From the NCBI RefSeq assembly GCF_018860665.1, contig NZ_JAHKPK010000040.1, positions 1 through 64,000 of the forward strand: 64,000 nucleotides of DNA, written 5' to 3'. The position numbers and the translations under genes were made by a program. Shown here piece by piece: positions 35,928 through 44,558 of the stretch. The notes below the pieces were generated by a model. That model was given only the letters and a program-made list of their open reading frames with translations, was not told where the DNA came from and did no database searches. The first letter of the stretch is position 1. Each line of letters opens with the position of its first letter. This DNA is from Pacificibacter marinus. GTDB taxonomy: Bacteria > Pseudomonadota > Alphaproteobacteria > Rhodobacterales > Rhodobacteraceae.

Positions 35928-37811
35928 ATGCGCCTATCCTCAATACTTCCCATCCTTGGCGCCTTCAGTGGCGCCGCCCTCTTGTCCGTCGGGGCAGCGG
36001 CCATTGGTGCGAATGCGATTCAACGCACATCGCAGAAAGCTGTGGCCACTCAACTTGAGCTTGAAGGCTTTGAATGGGTTGACGTTGATGCAGATGGCTT
36101 GCAGGTCATTTTAACAGGCGATGCACCAAATGAAGCGGCACAACTTGCCGCCCAGCGCGTCGCAGGTCATGTGGTCGATGCAGCGCGCATCATGAATGTG
36201 ATGACCATTGCAGAGCAGGACGCGACACCTGCTCCCCGCTTTTCCATTGAAATCTTACGAAATGATCAAGGCATTTCCTTGATTGGTTTGGTTCCAACGG
36301 CTTGGGATCGCGAAGAATTTATAGAGACGCTGAAAAAGGCTGGCGGCACCGGTTCTGTCGCAGATTTATTGGAACATGCCGACTACACCGTGCCCGAAGA
36401 TTGGGATGCTGTCATGCAATATGGCGTCACGGCGATTAAACAATTGCAGCGGTCCAAGATTTCGTTGTCCGCAGACCGTATCGACATCACAGCTTTGGCA
36501 GACAGCAAAGAACAACAAGCAAGACTTGAGCGATCCTTGAACGCGAGCGCCCCCAAAGACGTAGAGGCATTGATCAACATTTCATCCCCACGGCCAGTGA
36601 TCACGCCGTTTACAGCCCGCTTCTTGATCGATGAAGATGGCGCTCGCTTTGACGCCTGTACGGCTGAAACCCCTCAAGGCCACGCCCGCTTGCTTGCGGC
36701 AGCCAAGGCATTGGGTGTTGAAAATCCAACTTGTGTTGTGGGCTTAGGCGCGCCGACCACCGCATGGGCCAGCGCAGTTGAATCTGGCATGCGTGCGGTT
36801 GAACAACTTGGCGGCGGCTCTATCACATTTTCCGACGCTGATGTGTCGTTGATCGCGCCCGAAGGGACCAGCACCTCAATGCTTGACCGTGTTGCTGGTG
36901 ACTTGGAAGCGACTTTTCCTGATACATTTTCGCTGCATGCCAGCGTGCCGCCAAGTGCGAACAATGAGGCCAGTGACGAACAGCCAGAATTCGTCGTGCT
37001 GCGCTCCCCAGAAGGACAAGTGCAATTGCGTGGACGTATCACGACCGAGCGCAATCGCATCGCAACCGAGGCTTTGGCCAGCGCAACATTCGGGTCACAA
37101 GCGGTCTATTCCGCGATGCGCGTTGACGACAACCTGCCACGCAACTGGGCCACCCGCGTTATGGCCTCTATCGATGCGCTCAGCCACCTCAACCAAGGCT
37201 CTGTCACCGTCACTGAAGACCTCATTTCTGTGCGCGGTGAAACAGGTGATCCCACAGCCAAAGCTGAAATCACAGGTCTTTTGGCGTCCCGCTTGGGGGA
37301 TTCACAGACCTATGACATCACTGTGAATTACGTTCGAAAACTGGACCCCATTCTCAACCTGCCAACACCGCAAAAATGTGTTGATGCAGCCAACCAAGCC
37401 ATCTCAAGTGGTAAGATCGAATTCGCGCCGGGGTCTACAGATGTTGATGACAGTGCCAATGACACGCTTGACCGTATCGCAAAGGCACTGGATGAATGCG
37501 AAGATATGCAAATGGAAATTGGCGGTCACACTGACAGCCAAGGTGGCGAAGACATGAACCAGCAACTCAGCCAAGCCCGTGCCAATTCTGTACTAGACGC
37601 CCTGCTCGCGCGCCGTGTCACGGGGGTCAAATTCACGGCCAAAGGCTACGGCGAAATCGAACCGATCGCTGACAATGAAACAGCCGAGGGCCGCGACGCC
37701 AACCGCCGGATTGCCTTTAAACTGATTGAGGTTCCTGAGACCTCAAACGACGAAACCACATCACCGGACACCAGCGCCGCACCAGAGACAAACGAGGAAA
37801 ACAATGAATAG
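35928..37811 (+). CDS. OmpA-family protein with BON-like repeats
   Basis: 627 residues: an N-terminal hydrophobic segment (MRLSSILPILGAFSGAALLS) that is a signal or anchor, a long central part with at least two BON-like alpha/beta repeats (such as LQVILTGDAPNEAAQLAAQR), and a C-terminal OmpA/MotB domain (about 490-605). The peptidoglycan-binding signature EIGGHTDSQGGEDMNQQLSQ and the NRRIAFKL end are intact. The layout recalls mycobacterial ArfA-type BON-OmpA proteins. It probably lies in the periplasm attached to peptidoglycan. An acidic Thr/Glu-rich tail ends the protein and overlaps the next start. Confidence 0.88.
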   Translation: MRLSSILPILGAFSGAALLSVGAAAIGANAIQRTSQKAVATQLELEGFEWVDVDADGLQVILTGDAPNEAAQLAAQRVAGHVVDAARIMNVMTIAEQDATPAPRFSIEILRNDQGISLIGLVPTAWDREEFIETLKKAGGTGSVADLLEHADYTVPEDWDAVMQYGVTAIKQLQRSKISLSADRIDITALADSKEQQARLERSLNASAPKDVEALINISSPRPVITPFTARFLIDEDGARFDACTAETPQGHARLLAAAKALGVENPTCVVGLGAPTTAWASAVESGMRAVEQLGGGSITFSDADVSLIAPEGTSTSMLDRVAGDLEATFPDTFSLHASVPPSANNEASDEQPEFVVLRSPEGQVQLRGRITTERNRIATEALASATFGSQAVYSAMRVDDNLPRNWATRVMASIDALSHLNQGSVTVTEDLISVRGETGDPTAKAEITGLLASRLGDSQTYDITVNYVRKLDPILNLPTPQKCVDAANQAISSGKIEFAPGSTDVDDSANDTLDRIAKALDECEDMQMEIGGHTDSQGGEDMNQQLSQARANSVLDALLARRVTGVKFTAKGYGEIEPIADNETAEGRDANRRIAFKLIEVPETSNDETTSPDTSAAPETNEENNE

Positions 37812-38130
37812 AATTGAGCTTATCATCGCAACGGCGATCGTTCTTTTCATCGCCTTTTTGATGGGTTGGTTTACGCATTGGGTGATCCATCGCTTTGTGC
37901 GTGTGGGTGACGCCGACATGTCTGACCTCGACACAATGGCGCAGCAATTACATGAAGCCGAAGAACAACGCGACCAAGCTGTAACCTATTATCAGCAACG
38001 CGAGGCCGAGATGAGCAATCAGCAAACGCAGACCGAAGCAGAGCTACGCGCGGCTATGGAAGGCTTGCGCGAAGCACGCCACGAGGCAGAAGAGCTGCGC
38101 GCCTACATTGATCGCAAGGCCGCCGAATAG
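37804..38130 (+). CDS. Small membrane-anchored coiled-coil protein
   Basis: 108 residues: one N-terminal membrane helix (IELIIATAIVLFIAFLMGW) then a long charged helix rich in Glu, Gln and Arg (EAEEQRDQAVTYYQQREAEM and following), typical of a coiled coil. Its start lies eight bases inside the end of the OmpA gene, so it is translationally coupled and probably works with that envelope protein. No family name is recognised. Confidence 0.78.
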   Translation: MNRIELIIATAIVLFIAFLMGWFTHWVIHRFVRVGDADMSDLDTMAQQLHEAEEQRDQAVTYYQQREAEMSNQQTQTEAELRAAMEGLREARHEAEELRAYIDRKAAE

Positions 38131-38182
38131 AACAGAATGTCTCATGGAAAGCATAACAGCGTCGTCAGATTGCGGTTATGGC

Positions 38183-38626
38183 TTACCAACGCGTCAAAGC
38201 ATCTTCGTCACTGTCTTTTGCAGACACCCATTGCGCCACAGTCCCGTCTCGGCTGATTTCTTTTTTCCAAAAAGGCGCACGGGATTTTAGGTAATCCATA
38301 AGATATTCGGCGGCTTCAAAGGCCTCGACCCGATGCCGGCCCGCTGTAGCCACCATCATGATTTGTTCGCCGACATGCAGCTTTCCATAGCGGTGGATCA
38401 CCAAGCAATCGGTGAGCGACCAGCGTTCGGCGGCGTCTTCGGCAATTTTAGAAATCGCGCGTTCGCACATGCCGGGGTAATGTTCGATCTCAAGGTGGTC
38501 CAATACACCCGTATCATCGCGCACAAGCCCCGTGAACGTCACCGTGGCGCCTGTGTTGGCCGCTTGCCCAAATCCCGCCAGTTCTGCCGCGAGATCGAAA
38601 TCATCAGATTGAACACGGATTTTCAT
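38183..38626 (-). CDS. moaE: Molybdopterin synthase catalytic subunit
   Basis: 147 residues of the MoaE family: VTFTGLVRDDTG, LEIEHYPGMCERAI, HRYGKLHVGEQIMMVA and the catalytic Lys region DYLKSRAPFWKKE. Together with MoaD it adds the two sulfurs that make molybdopterin. The gene starts three bases after the moaD stop and is the last of the pgsA-moaD-moaE unit. Confidence 0.94.
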   Translation of the reverse strand: MKIRVQSDDFDLAAELAGFGQAANTGATVTFTGLVRDDTGVLDHLEIEHYPGMCERAISKIAEDAAERWSLTDCLVIHRYGKLHVGEQIMMVATAGRHRVEAFEAAEYLMDYLKSRAPFWKKEISRDGTVAQWVSAKDSDEDALTRW

Positions 38627-38629
38627 CGC

Positions 38630-38878
38630 CTACCCACCTGTCATTGGTGGGAAAAATGCGACCTCGCGCACGCCTGCCAAAGGCGCATCAAAGTCTACGA
38701 GTTCTTGATCCACCGCCACGCGTAAAGACTCCAAATCCGCGAAAGCAAGATCATAACGCTCTTCACGGGCTTTGAGTTCCGTCACAAGGTCCATCACAGT
38801 TTCAGCCGTCGTCTCGATTTGCTCAGACGGTAAGCCGATGCGTTCACGCACCCATGCGAAATAGACAACGTCGATCAT
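38630..38878 (-). CDS. moaD: Molybdopterin synthase sulfur-carrier subunit
   Basis: An 82-residue ubiquitin-like protein ending in the required Gly-Gly (FFPPMTGG), where the thiocarboxylate is formed. The N-terminus VVYFAWVRERIGLPSE fits MoaD. The ATG at 38878 overlaps the pgsA stop by one base (TGATG); a GTG three bases upstream is also in frame. It pairs with MoaE encoded next door. Confidence 0.93.
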   Translation of the reverse strand: MIDVVYFAWVRERIGLPSEQIETTAETVMDLVTELKAREERYDLAFADLESLRVAVDQELVDFDAPLAGVREVAFFPPMTGG

Positions 38879-39543
38879 CACGCATCCTCAGATAAAAATG
38901 GCATGGCTTTGCGTAAATAATCGACTCCCGTGATCACCGTCAAACATGCTGCGATCCACAGCAAAATGATCCCGCCGTTGTAGGACAAAATCGTTCCATA
39001 ATAACTGAAACGTAATCCTGTTTCGTCAGACAACTCGCCGGCCATAATGGCATCAACTGTCGCGCCATCCATACCGAATGAGCCCATGCCAAGGTAATGC
39101 GAAAACACCCCAAAAGAAAACAGCACCGCAATGGCGACCATCTGGGCTGTGGTTTTCCATTTGGCTAATTTTGTCACTTTCAACAACCCCGCCGTTTCAC
39201 CCAAAAATTCGCGCAATCCAGATACGAATGTCTCGCGCAACAAAATGAAAGCGGCAGGCAGAATAATTAAGGGATTAGGGCCAAAGTTCATCGCCAAAAC
39301 TGCAATCGCTGTGATCACCATAGCCTTGTCTGCGATAGGGTCCAGCATGGTGCCGAACTTGCTCATTTGGTTCCACTTGCGCGCCAGATAGCCATCAAAC
39401 CAATCGGTGATGGATGCGCCAGCAAACAGGATCAAAGCCACCCAATCTGAAAAAGGGTGCGGCAAAAAAATAAAGGCGATCGCGACGGCAGGCGCGCAAA
39501 GCAGCCTGAAGACGGTGAGAATATTAGGGATGTTCCATGTCAT
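38878..39543 (-). CDS. pgsA: CDP-diacylglycerol-glycerol-3-phosphate 3-phosphatidyltransferase
   Basis: A 221-residue inner-membrane enzyme that makes phosphatidylglycerophosphate. The CDP-alcohol phosphotransferase signature is complete: DGYLARKWNQ ... GTMLDPIADK, with D-G-x2-A-R-x8-G-x3-D-x3-D spacing. The start MTWNIPNILTVFRLLCAP is standard. The order uvrC-pgsA-moaD-moaE matches other alphaproteobacteria. Confidence 0.94.
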   Translation of the reverse strand: MTWNIPNILTVFRLLCAPAVAIAFIFLPHPFSDWVALILFAGASITDWFDGYLARKWNQMSKFGTMLDPIADKAMVITAIAVLAMNFGPNPLIILPAAFILLRETFVSGLREFLGETAGLLKVTKLAKWKTTAQMVAIAVLFSFGVFSHYLGMGSFGMDGATVDAIMAGELSDETGLRFSYYGTILSYNGGIILLWIAACLTVITGVDYLRKAMPFLSEDA

Positions 39544-39561
39544 AAGACTACCTTTACCTGT

Positions 39562-41442
39562 TCAATCGCCTTCATGGAAGAAGTCATAAATGGTTTGGGC
39601 CACCTTACTCGAAATTCCCTCAACTGCAGTCAGATCGACCAAATTGGCATTCGCCACAGCTTTTGCAGACCCAAAATGCGCCAGCAGCGCCCGTTTTCGG
39701 GTCGCGCCCACGCCAGGCACCCCATCCAGCGGATTGGCAATAAGCGCCTTTGACCGTTTGGCGCGGTGGGTGCCGATTGCAAACCTGTGTACTTCATCGC
39801 GGATACGTTGGATAAAATACAACACCGGATCGTTGCGCTGCAACGCGATAGGGCGCTTGCCCGTGCGGTAGAATTCTTCTTTACCATGATCGCGAAACTC
39901 GCCCTTGGCCACACCGACCATCGCAATATCAGCCACACCCAACTCATCCATGATTTCTTGCACAGCAGACACCTGCCCCGCGCCGCCATCAATCAACAGC
40001 AGGCTGGGCCATGTGTCGCCTTTGCGCTCAGGGTCGTCTTTGAGCAAGCGCTGGAATCGGCGCGTCAGCACCTCTTTCATCATGCCAAAGTCATCACCGG
40101 GGGTGAGCGCATCGTCTTTGATGTTGAACTTGCGGTATTGTGATTTGATGAACCCGTCTGGTCCCGCGACAACCATTGCCCCAACGGCGTGTGCGCCTTG
40201 GATATGCGAGTTGTCATAGGCTTCGATACGCGTGGGCACCTGCGGCAGATCGAAAGCTTCGGCGACCCCTTTTAGCAAACGGGCCTGCGCCGCACTTTCG
40301 GACACTTTGCGCCCAAGGCTTTCGCGCGCATTGCGCAGGGCAAAGCTGACAAGATCAGCCTTTTCACCCCGCTGTGGTACGATGATTTCAACCTTTTGAC
40401 CCAACTTATCCGTAAACGCTTCTTGCAGCAATTCGCGGTCTTCGATGTCATGCGACAGGATCAGTTGTTTTGGCGGTTCTTTTTGGTCATAGAACTGCCC
40501 CAAAAAGGCGGTCAAAACCTCGCTTGCATTATTGTCAGCTGCGATACGCGGGTAGAAATCTTGGTTGCCCCAGTTTTGATTGGCGCGAATAAAAAATACT
40601 TGAACGCAGGCCTGCCCGCCATCCATATGCAAACCGATCACATCCGCCTCAGTCACGGTACGCGGATTGATGCCCTGTGCAGTTTGTACTTGGGTCATGG
40701 CCTTGATGCGGTCGCGTAAAGCAGCTGCGCGCTCGAATTCCATATTGTCAGAAGCCACTTGCATCTGCGCCGCCAGACGTTGCTGCATGCCTTTGTCTTT
40801 GCCTTGCAAAAACTTTTCCGCATCCGACACCATCTCAAGATAATCCTCTTTCGATATCTTGCCGACACAAGGCGCAGTACAGCGTTTGATTTGGTATTGC
40901 AGACAAGGCCGCGTGCGCCCTTCAAATTCTGCATTGGAACAATTGCGCAGCAAGAACACCCGCTCAAGCTGGTGTAGCGTTCGGTTCACTGCTCCCGCCG
41001 ACGCGAAGGGACCGTAATACGCGGCCTTGCGTGATTTTTTTCCACGATGTTTAGAAATCTGTGGAAACTCGTGATCTTTGGTCACCATGATATTCGGAAA
41101 GCTTTTGTCATCACGCAACAGCACATTGTAGCGCGGCTTCAACTGTTTGATCAGGTTTTGCTCAAGCAGCAGAGCTTCGGTTTCAGTACGCGTGGTCAGA
41201 AACATCATCTGACTTGTTTCAGAGATCATCCGCGCGATGCGCCCGCTGTGACCATGGGGGCGCGCATAGTTCGAAACACGATTTTTCAAGTGCCGCGCTT
41301 TGCCAACATAAAGCACGTTATGCTCAGCATCGAGCATCCGGTACACACCCGGCGATCCATCAATCTGACGCAGATATCCCTCGATAACCTTATGGCCTTT
41401 TGGGATGGCCTTGATGGGATGAGATGGGGTGTCTTCAGTCAT
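39562..41442 (-). CDS. uvrC: Excinuclease ABC subunit C
   Basis: 626 residues, the dual-incision nuclease of nucleotide excision repair. It has an N-terminal GIY-YIG domain (SPGVYRMLDAEHNVLYVGKA), a UvrB-binding UVR segment near residue 215, a C-terminal RNase H-like domain (IEAYDNSHIQG, LLIDGGAGQV) and tandem helix-hairpin-helix motifs (LDGVPGVGATRKRALLAHFG). Four conserved cysteines (RNC, RPC, RC and PC) lie near residues 145-170. The ATG at 41442 is preferred to a TTG two codons earlier. Confidence 0.95.
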   Translation of the reverse strand: MTEDTPSHPIKAIPKGHKVIEGYLRQIDGSPGVYRMLDAEHNVLYVGKARHLKNRVSNYARPHGHSGRIARMISETSQMMFLTTRTETEALLLEQNLIKQLKPRYNVLLRDDKSFPNIMVTKDHEFPQISKHRGKKSRKAAYYGPFASAGAVNRTLHQLERVFLLRNCSNAEFEGRTRPCLQYQIKRCTAPCVGKISKEDYLEMVSDAEKFLQGKDKGMQQRLAAQMQVASDNMEFERAAALRDRIKAMTQVQTAQGINPRTVTEADVIGLHMDGGQACVQVFFIRANQNWGNQDFYPRIAADNNASEVLTAFLGQFYDQKEPPKQLILSHDIEDRELLQEAFTDKLGQKVEIIVPQRGEKADLVSFALRNARESLGRKVSESAAQARLLKGVAEAFDLPQVPTRIEAYDNSHIQGAHAVGAMVVAGPDGFIKSQYRKFNIKDDALTPGDDFGMMKEVLTRRFQRLLKDDPERKGDTWPSLLLIDGGAGQVSAVQEIMDELGVADIAMVGVAKGEFRDHGKEEFYRTGKRPIALQRNDPVLYFIQRIRDEVHRFAIGTHRAKRSKALIANPLDGVPGVGATRKRALLAHFGSAKAVANANLVDLTAVEGISSKVAQTIYDFFHEGD

Positions 41443-41738
41443 GCTCAATCTCTTATGATTCCCACAGTAGCTGCAACCTTATGGCATTGAGGGCAAGAGG
41501 AAACAAATCCACCGTTTCTGTGGATAACCCTGCTGATAACTCTCAATGGACGCCACTTTTTCCTTTGTTTAAGGCAATTTCCACCGATTGCCTTAAAAAT
41601 AGGCAAAAACCCAAGTCACTGAAATGCAACGTTATTTTTTATCACCGCCGGTCAAATCATTGAATTTATTTACATTTTGGTCATATTTGGCCCAGACAAC
41701 AGTCACAGGTGCACAACTTTAATCTGATTCAAGCCAAA
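41443..41738. other. 296-bp AT-rich gap between an SDR gene and uvrC
   Basis: It holds an 11-bp perfect inverted repeat (41568-41578 with 41587-41597, eight-base loop) and one perfect DnaA-box match (TGTGGATAA, 41519-41527). The hairpin has no T-run on either strand. No coding potential and no promoter can be assigned with confidence. Confidence 0.5.
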
Positions 41739-42530
41739 TCATCTCTGGAGCGCCCCATCCACATCAATCGTCTGCCACCCCAAATGTTGACCGCCGTCGG
41801 TGCAAATCAACTGACCCGTCACACTCGGGGCGTCCCAAAAGTACCCCAAGGCAGCGTTAATATCTTCTGGATTGGACCCGCGCTCCAAAACTGTCGCACT
41901 GCGCTGCTGAGCAAAGGCTTCAACTGTTTGGTGCGTGCCTTGCAATGTCGGACCGGGCCCAATTGCATTTACCCGCACACGCGGCGCCAATGCTCGTGCA
42001 GCCGTCTGCGTGAACGCCCATAAACCCATTTTGGCAATGGTATAGCTCATAAAATCGGGAGTTAGCTTGCGCACACGTTGATCAATTATATTGACCACCA
42101 AGGCCTGCGCCATCGCTTCGCCACGCTCATCAACCGAAGCCTCTGACACCTGTGTGGCAAAATTTTGCGTTAACACCACAGGAGCGCGCAGATTGCTTTC
42201 GATATGACGATCCCAACTGTCACGGGTCGCTGTCTCGATGGTGTCTTGTTCAAAAATAGAGGCGTTGTTGACCAGCAAAGTCAAAGGCCCGCCCAGTGCG
42301 TGCGATGCACGCGACACCAAGGCTTGCATATCAGCCTCGATCAACAAATCCGCTTGCAGCGCCTCGGCTTTGACGCCCAGCGCACGCAGTTGCGTCGCTA
42401 CCTCTTCTGCACCATCGTGCGAACTGGAATAATGCACAGCGACATCAAACCCGCGCTGCCCAAGGTACAACGCCATAGCACGGCCAATACGTTTGCCAGC
42501 GCCTGTGACCAATGCTTTTGGCTTATGCAT
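41739..42530 (-). CDS. Short-chain dehydrogenase, pteridine-reductase-like
   Basis: 263 residues. The cofactor motif is TGAGKRIGRAMALYL, the TGxxxRxG form typical of pteridine reductase/FolM-type SDRs that use NADPH. NNAS and the YTIAK catalytic Tyr-Lys are present, with NAIGPGPTL in place of the usual PG loop. The family reduces pterins or dihydromonapterin in known cases; the substrate here is not proven. AGGAGG stands four bases before the ATG at 42530. Confidence 0.85.
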   Translation of the reverse strand: MHKPKALVTGAGKRIGRAMALYLGQRGFDVAVHYSSSHDGAEEVATQLRALGVKAEALQADLLIEADMQALVSRASHALGGPLTLLVNNASIFEQDTIETATRDSWDRHIESNLRAPVVLTQNFATQVSEASVDERGEAMAQALVVNIIDQRVRKLTPDFMSYTIAKMGLWAFTQTAARALAPRVRVNAIGPGPTLQGTHQTVEAFAQQRSATVLERGSNPEDINAALGYFWDAPSVTGQLICTDGGQHLGWQTIDVDGALQR

Positions 42531-42554
42531 CACGCCTCCTTAACTGCAAGACAT

Positions 42555-43535
42555 CTACGATGAGAGTAAAACTCTCAAGACATAAGCAACATATAGCCCG
42601 CTAAAGACAAATCCCCAAAACCGCGTGATATCAATACGCTTGATGACAAAAACACCCAGCAAAAGCGATGCCGCCAGCATGATCCAAATGTCAAAAGACA
42701 TCAGCTCCGCCCCCACGGGCAAATTGCCCACAAAACTGGACACGCCAATGATGCCAAGCAGATTGAACATATTTGACCCGATGACATTGCCAAAGGCCAC
42801 ATCAGCTTGTTTGCGCAGCGCGGCCATAACTGTGGTGGCCAATTCAGGCAAGGATGTGCCAATTGCCACGAGCGTCAGGCCAATAATTTCGTCGGACACG
42901 CCGTAGGCAGTCGCGATATTCGTTGAAGCATCGACCAATAGTTTGGCGCCCAAAGGCAAACCCATCAAACCTGCGACCAAAAAGGCGATGATTTTCCACC
43001 AAGGAAGATCAGGGTCAGCCCCTTCTAAATCTTCGATAGCGACCTCATCGCAGGCTTCTTTTACCGCATCAGCCGCAGCCGTGTCACGACGATGGCAGCG
43101 CGCCTGAAACACGGCATATCCAAGCATAGCCGCCAAAGCAGCCAACAAAATGAAACCTGAAACCCATGTGAACGTCCCGAAACTGGCCAAACCAATAAAC
43201 AAAGCCGTACCAGCGATCATTTGTAGATAGCTAGAACGTGTGGAATTGTCTGTCACATGTAACGTGGTGATCAGCGCGGGAATGCCCAAAACCAGCAAGA
43301 TATTGGCAGTATTGGAGCCGATCACATTGCCCAAAGCCAATCCCGGAACACCCTCGTGGATGGCAGAGACTGAGATCAGCAATTCCGGCGCAGAGGTCCC
43401 GAAGGCCACGACTGTTAAGCTGACAATCAAAGCGGGAATGCCGATCCGCAGCGATAAGTTGACAGCGCCACGCACCAACGCATCGCCCGCGAGCAACAAT
43501 AGGACCAAGCCAACGCAGGCAAGAATAAAATCCAT
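42555..43535 (-). CDS. Calcium/sodium antiporter (CaCA family)
   Basis: A 326-residue inner-membrane protein with two internally repeated halves of about five helices. The alpha repeats carry VVAFGTSAPELLISV with GNVIGSNTANILLVLG, and VAIGTSLPELATTV with GNVIGSNMFNLLGIIG. This matches YrbG-type exchangers. The ATG at 43535 overlaps the stop of the 55-residue gene upstream by one base (TGATG). Confidence 0.93.
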   Translation of the reverse strand: MDFILACVGLVLLLLAGDALVRGAVNLSLRIGIPALIVSLTVVAFGTSAPELLISVSAIHEGVPGLALGNVIGSNTANILLVLGIPALITTLHVTDNSTRSSYLQMIAGTALFIGLASFGTFTWVSGFILLAALAAMLGYAVFQARCHRRDTAAADAVKEACDEVAIEDLEGADPDLPWWKIIAFLVAGLMGLPLGAKLLVDASTNIATAYGVSDEIIGLTLVAIGTSLPELATTVMAALRKQADVAFGNVIGSNMFNLLGIIGVSSFVGNLPVGAELMSFDIWIMLAASLLLGVFVIKRIDITRFWGFVFSGLYVAYVLRVLLSS

Positions 43536-43702
43536 CAACGCTTTCCTTTTTCGCAGGCACAGGGGCCCTTGCCGATCTTATACCGACCGCATGTTTTGCA
43601 GGTCAGTGCCTTGAGTTTGTCTTGTCCGGGAAACCGAAACTTCCCCACGAGGGCTAACACCATCATACCAACAAGAAACAGGGTGATTATTTTGAAAATC
43701 AC
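43535..43702 (-). CDS. Small membrane protein with C-terminal cysteine cluster
   Basis: 55 residues with one N-terminal helix (IIKTLF-like segment IITLFLVGMMVLALVG) and a Cys-rich tail: TCKTCGRYKIGKGPCACEKG, two CxxC/CxC pairs that could hold zinc. I chose a GTG at 43702 because it starts just after the S49 peptidase stop; the alternative ATG at 43741 would overlap that gene by 38 bases. The Shine-Dalgarno is weak. Similar short proteins occur in roseobacters; function unknown. Confidence 0.7.
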   Translation of the reverse strand: MIFKIITLFLVGMMVLALVGKFRFPGQDKLKALTCKTCGRYKIGKGPCACEKGKR

Positions 43703-43703
43703 G

Positions 43704-44498
43704 TCATAAACCGAACCGCGCCCAAAGTGCGTGTTCCTCAACAGATGATGTCAGTGCAGAACTCAGTTGCGCGCCAAAGCGTGACAGCAGCGGCTTTTTC
43801 GGACCGTAAACAGACAATTGGACTTTATCGCCGTAGATATCTTTCATCATGGGCACAAGATGTCCAATCCCGTCCGCCAAGCCCAAAGACACGCCAGTTG
43901 TGCCGGTCCAGAACGAGCCGTCAAACAATTCAGTCTCGGTGCTCAAACGTCCCTCACGAGAGGCACGCACATGTGCGACAAAGGCATCATGAATTTCAAC
44001 CTGCAGCGATTTGATGCGTTTCACATCAGCTGCATTTTCTGGCTTGAACGGGTCCATCTGGCTTTTGGATTTGCCAGCTGTATAGACGCGACGCTCAACA
44101 CCATGCTTTTCGATCAGCTTGTCAAAACCAAACCCAGCCGAGATCACGCCGATAGATCCAACGATAGAACTGTGATCGACATAGATTTTATCAGCCGCAC
44201 AGGCCAACCAATAACCGCCTGAGGCAGCGACATCTTCGACGAAAGCATATACTGGGATTTCTTTTTCCGCTGCCAATCGACGAATACGCGCGGCAATCAG
44301 CGAGGATTGCACCGGCGATCCACCCGGAGAATTGATTGACAGAGCCACAGCGTCAGGCTTGCCACGCCTGAACGCGCGTTCGATAGCTGAGACCATAGAT
44401 TGATCATTCAGCCCGCCTTGACGGGTCATAATCGCACCATTTAATCGCACCACACTCACGCGTGGGGCAGATTTCACAAAAGGGATCCATTTTTTCAT
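43704..44498 (-). CDS. S49-family peptidase (SppA/SohB-like)
   Basis: A 264-residue single-domain S49 serine peptidase. The catalytic Ser sits in the DVAASGGYWLACAAD motif and the Lys in YTAGKSKSQMDPF; ALSINSPGGSPVQS is the oxyanion-side motif. It lacks a clear N-terminal membrane helix (it starts MKKWIPFVKSAPRVSVVRL), so it may be a membrane-surface enzyme. The family degrades signal peptides. It lies downstream of znuA, separated by a hairpin. Confidence 0.88.
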   Translation of the reverse strand: MKKWIPFVKSAPRVSVVRLNGAIMTRQGGLNDQSMVSAIERAFRRGKPDAVALSINSPGGSPVQSSLIAARIRRLAAEKEIPVYAFVEDVAASGGYWLACAADKIYVDHSSIVGSIGVISAGFGFDKLIEKHGVERRVYTAGKSKSQMDPFKPENAADVKRIKSLQVEIHDAFVAHVRASREGRLSTETELFDGSFWTGTTGVSLGLADGIGHLVPMMKDIYGDKVQLSVYGPKKPLLSRFGAQLSSALTSSVEEHALWARFGL

Positions 44499-44515
44499 AT
44501 GTTGGATGTAAAGAC

Positions 44516-44542
44516 GCCCAGCACTACAAACAAGTGCTGGGC
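44516..44542 (-). terminator. Hairpin downstream of znuA
   Basis: GCCCAGCACT (44516-44525) pairs perfectly with AGTGCTGGGC (44533-44542) over a seven-base loop, 17 bases after the znuA stop on the minus strand. A short T-rich stretch (GTCTTT) follows the stem on that strand, so it is probably the znuA terminator. Confidence 0.65.
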
Positions 44543-44558
44543 GCAAGGTAACGTGGAA

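Noticed and set aside
36000-37000. Long open frames opposite the OmpA gene
   Set aside because: They are antisense shadows of a clearly coding OmpA/BON-like protein.
41519-41527. DnaA-box match as a sign of a replication origin
   Set aside because: A single box is expected by chance in a window of this size; there is no cluster of boxes, no dnaA, parAB or repABC gene nearby.
41568-41597. Inverted repeat as an intrinsic terminator
   Set aside because: Neither strand has a T-run after the stem, and it lies more than 140 bases from the SDR stop.
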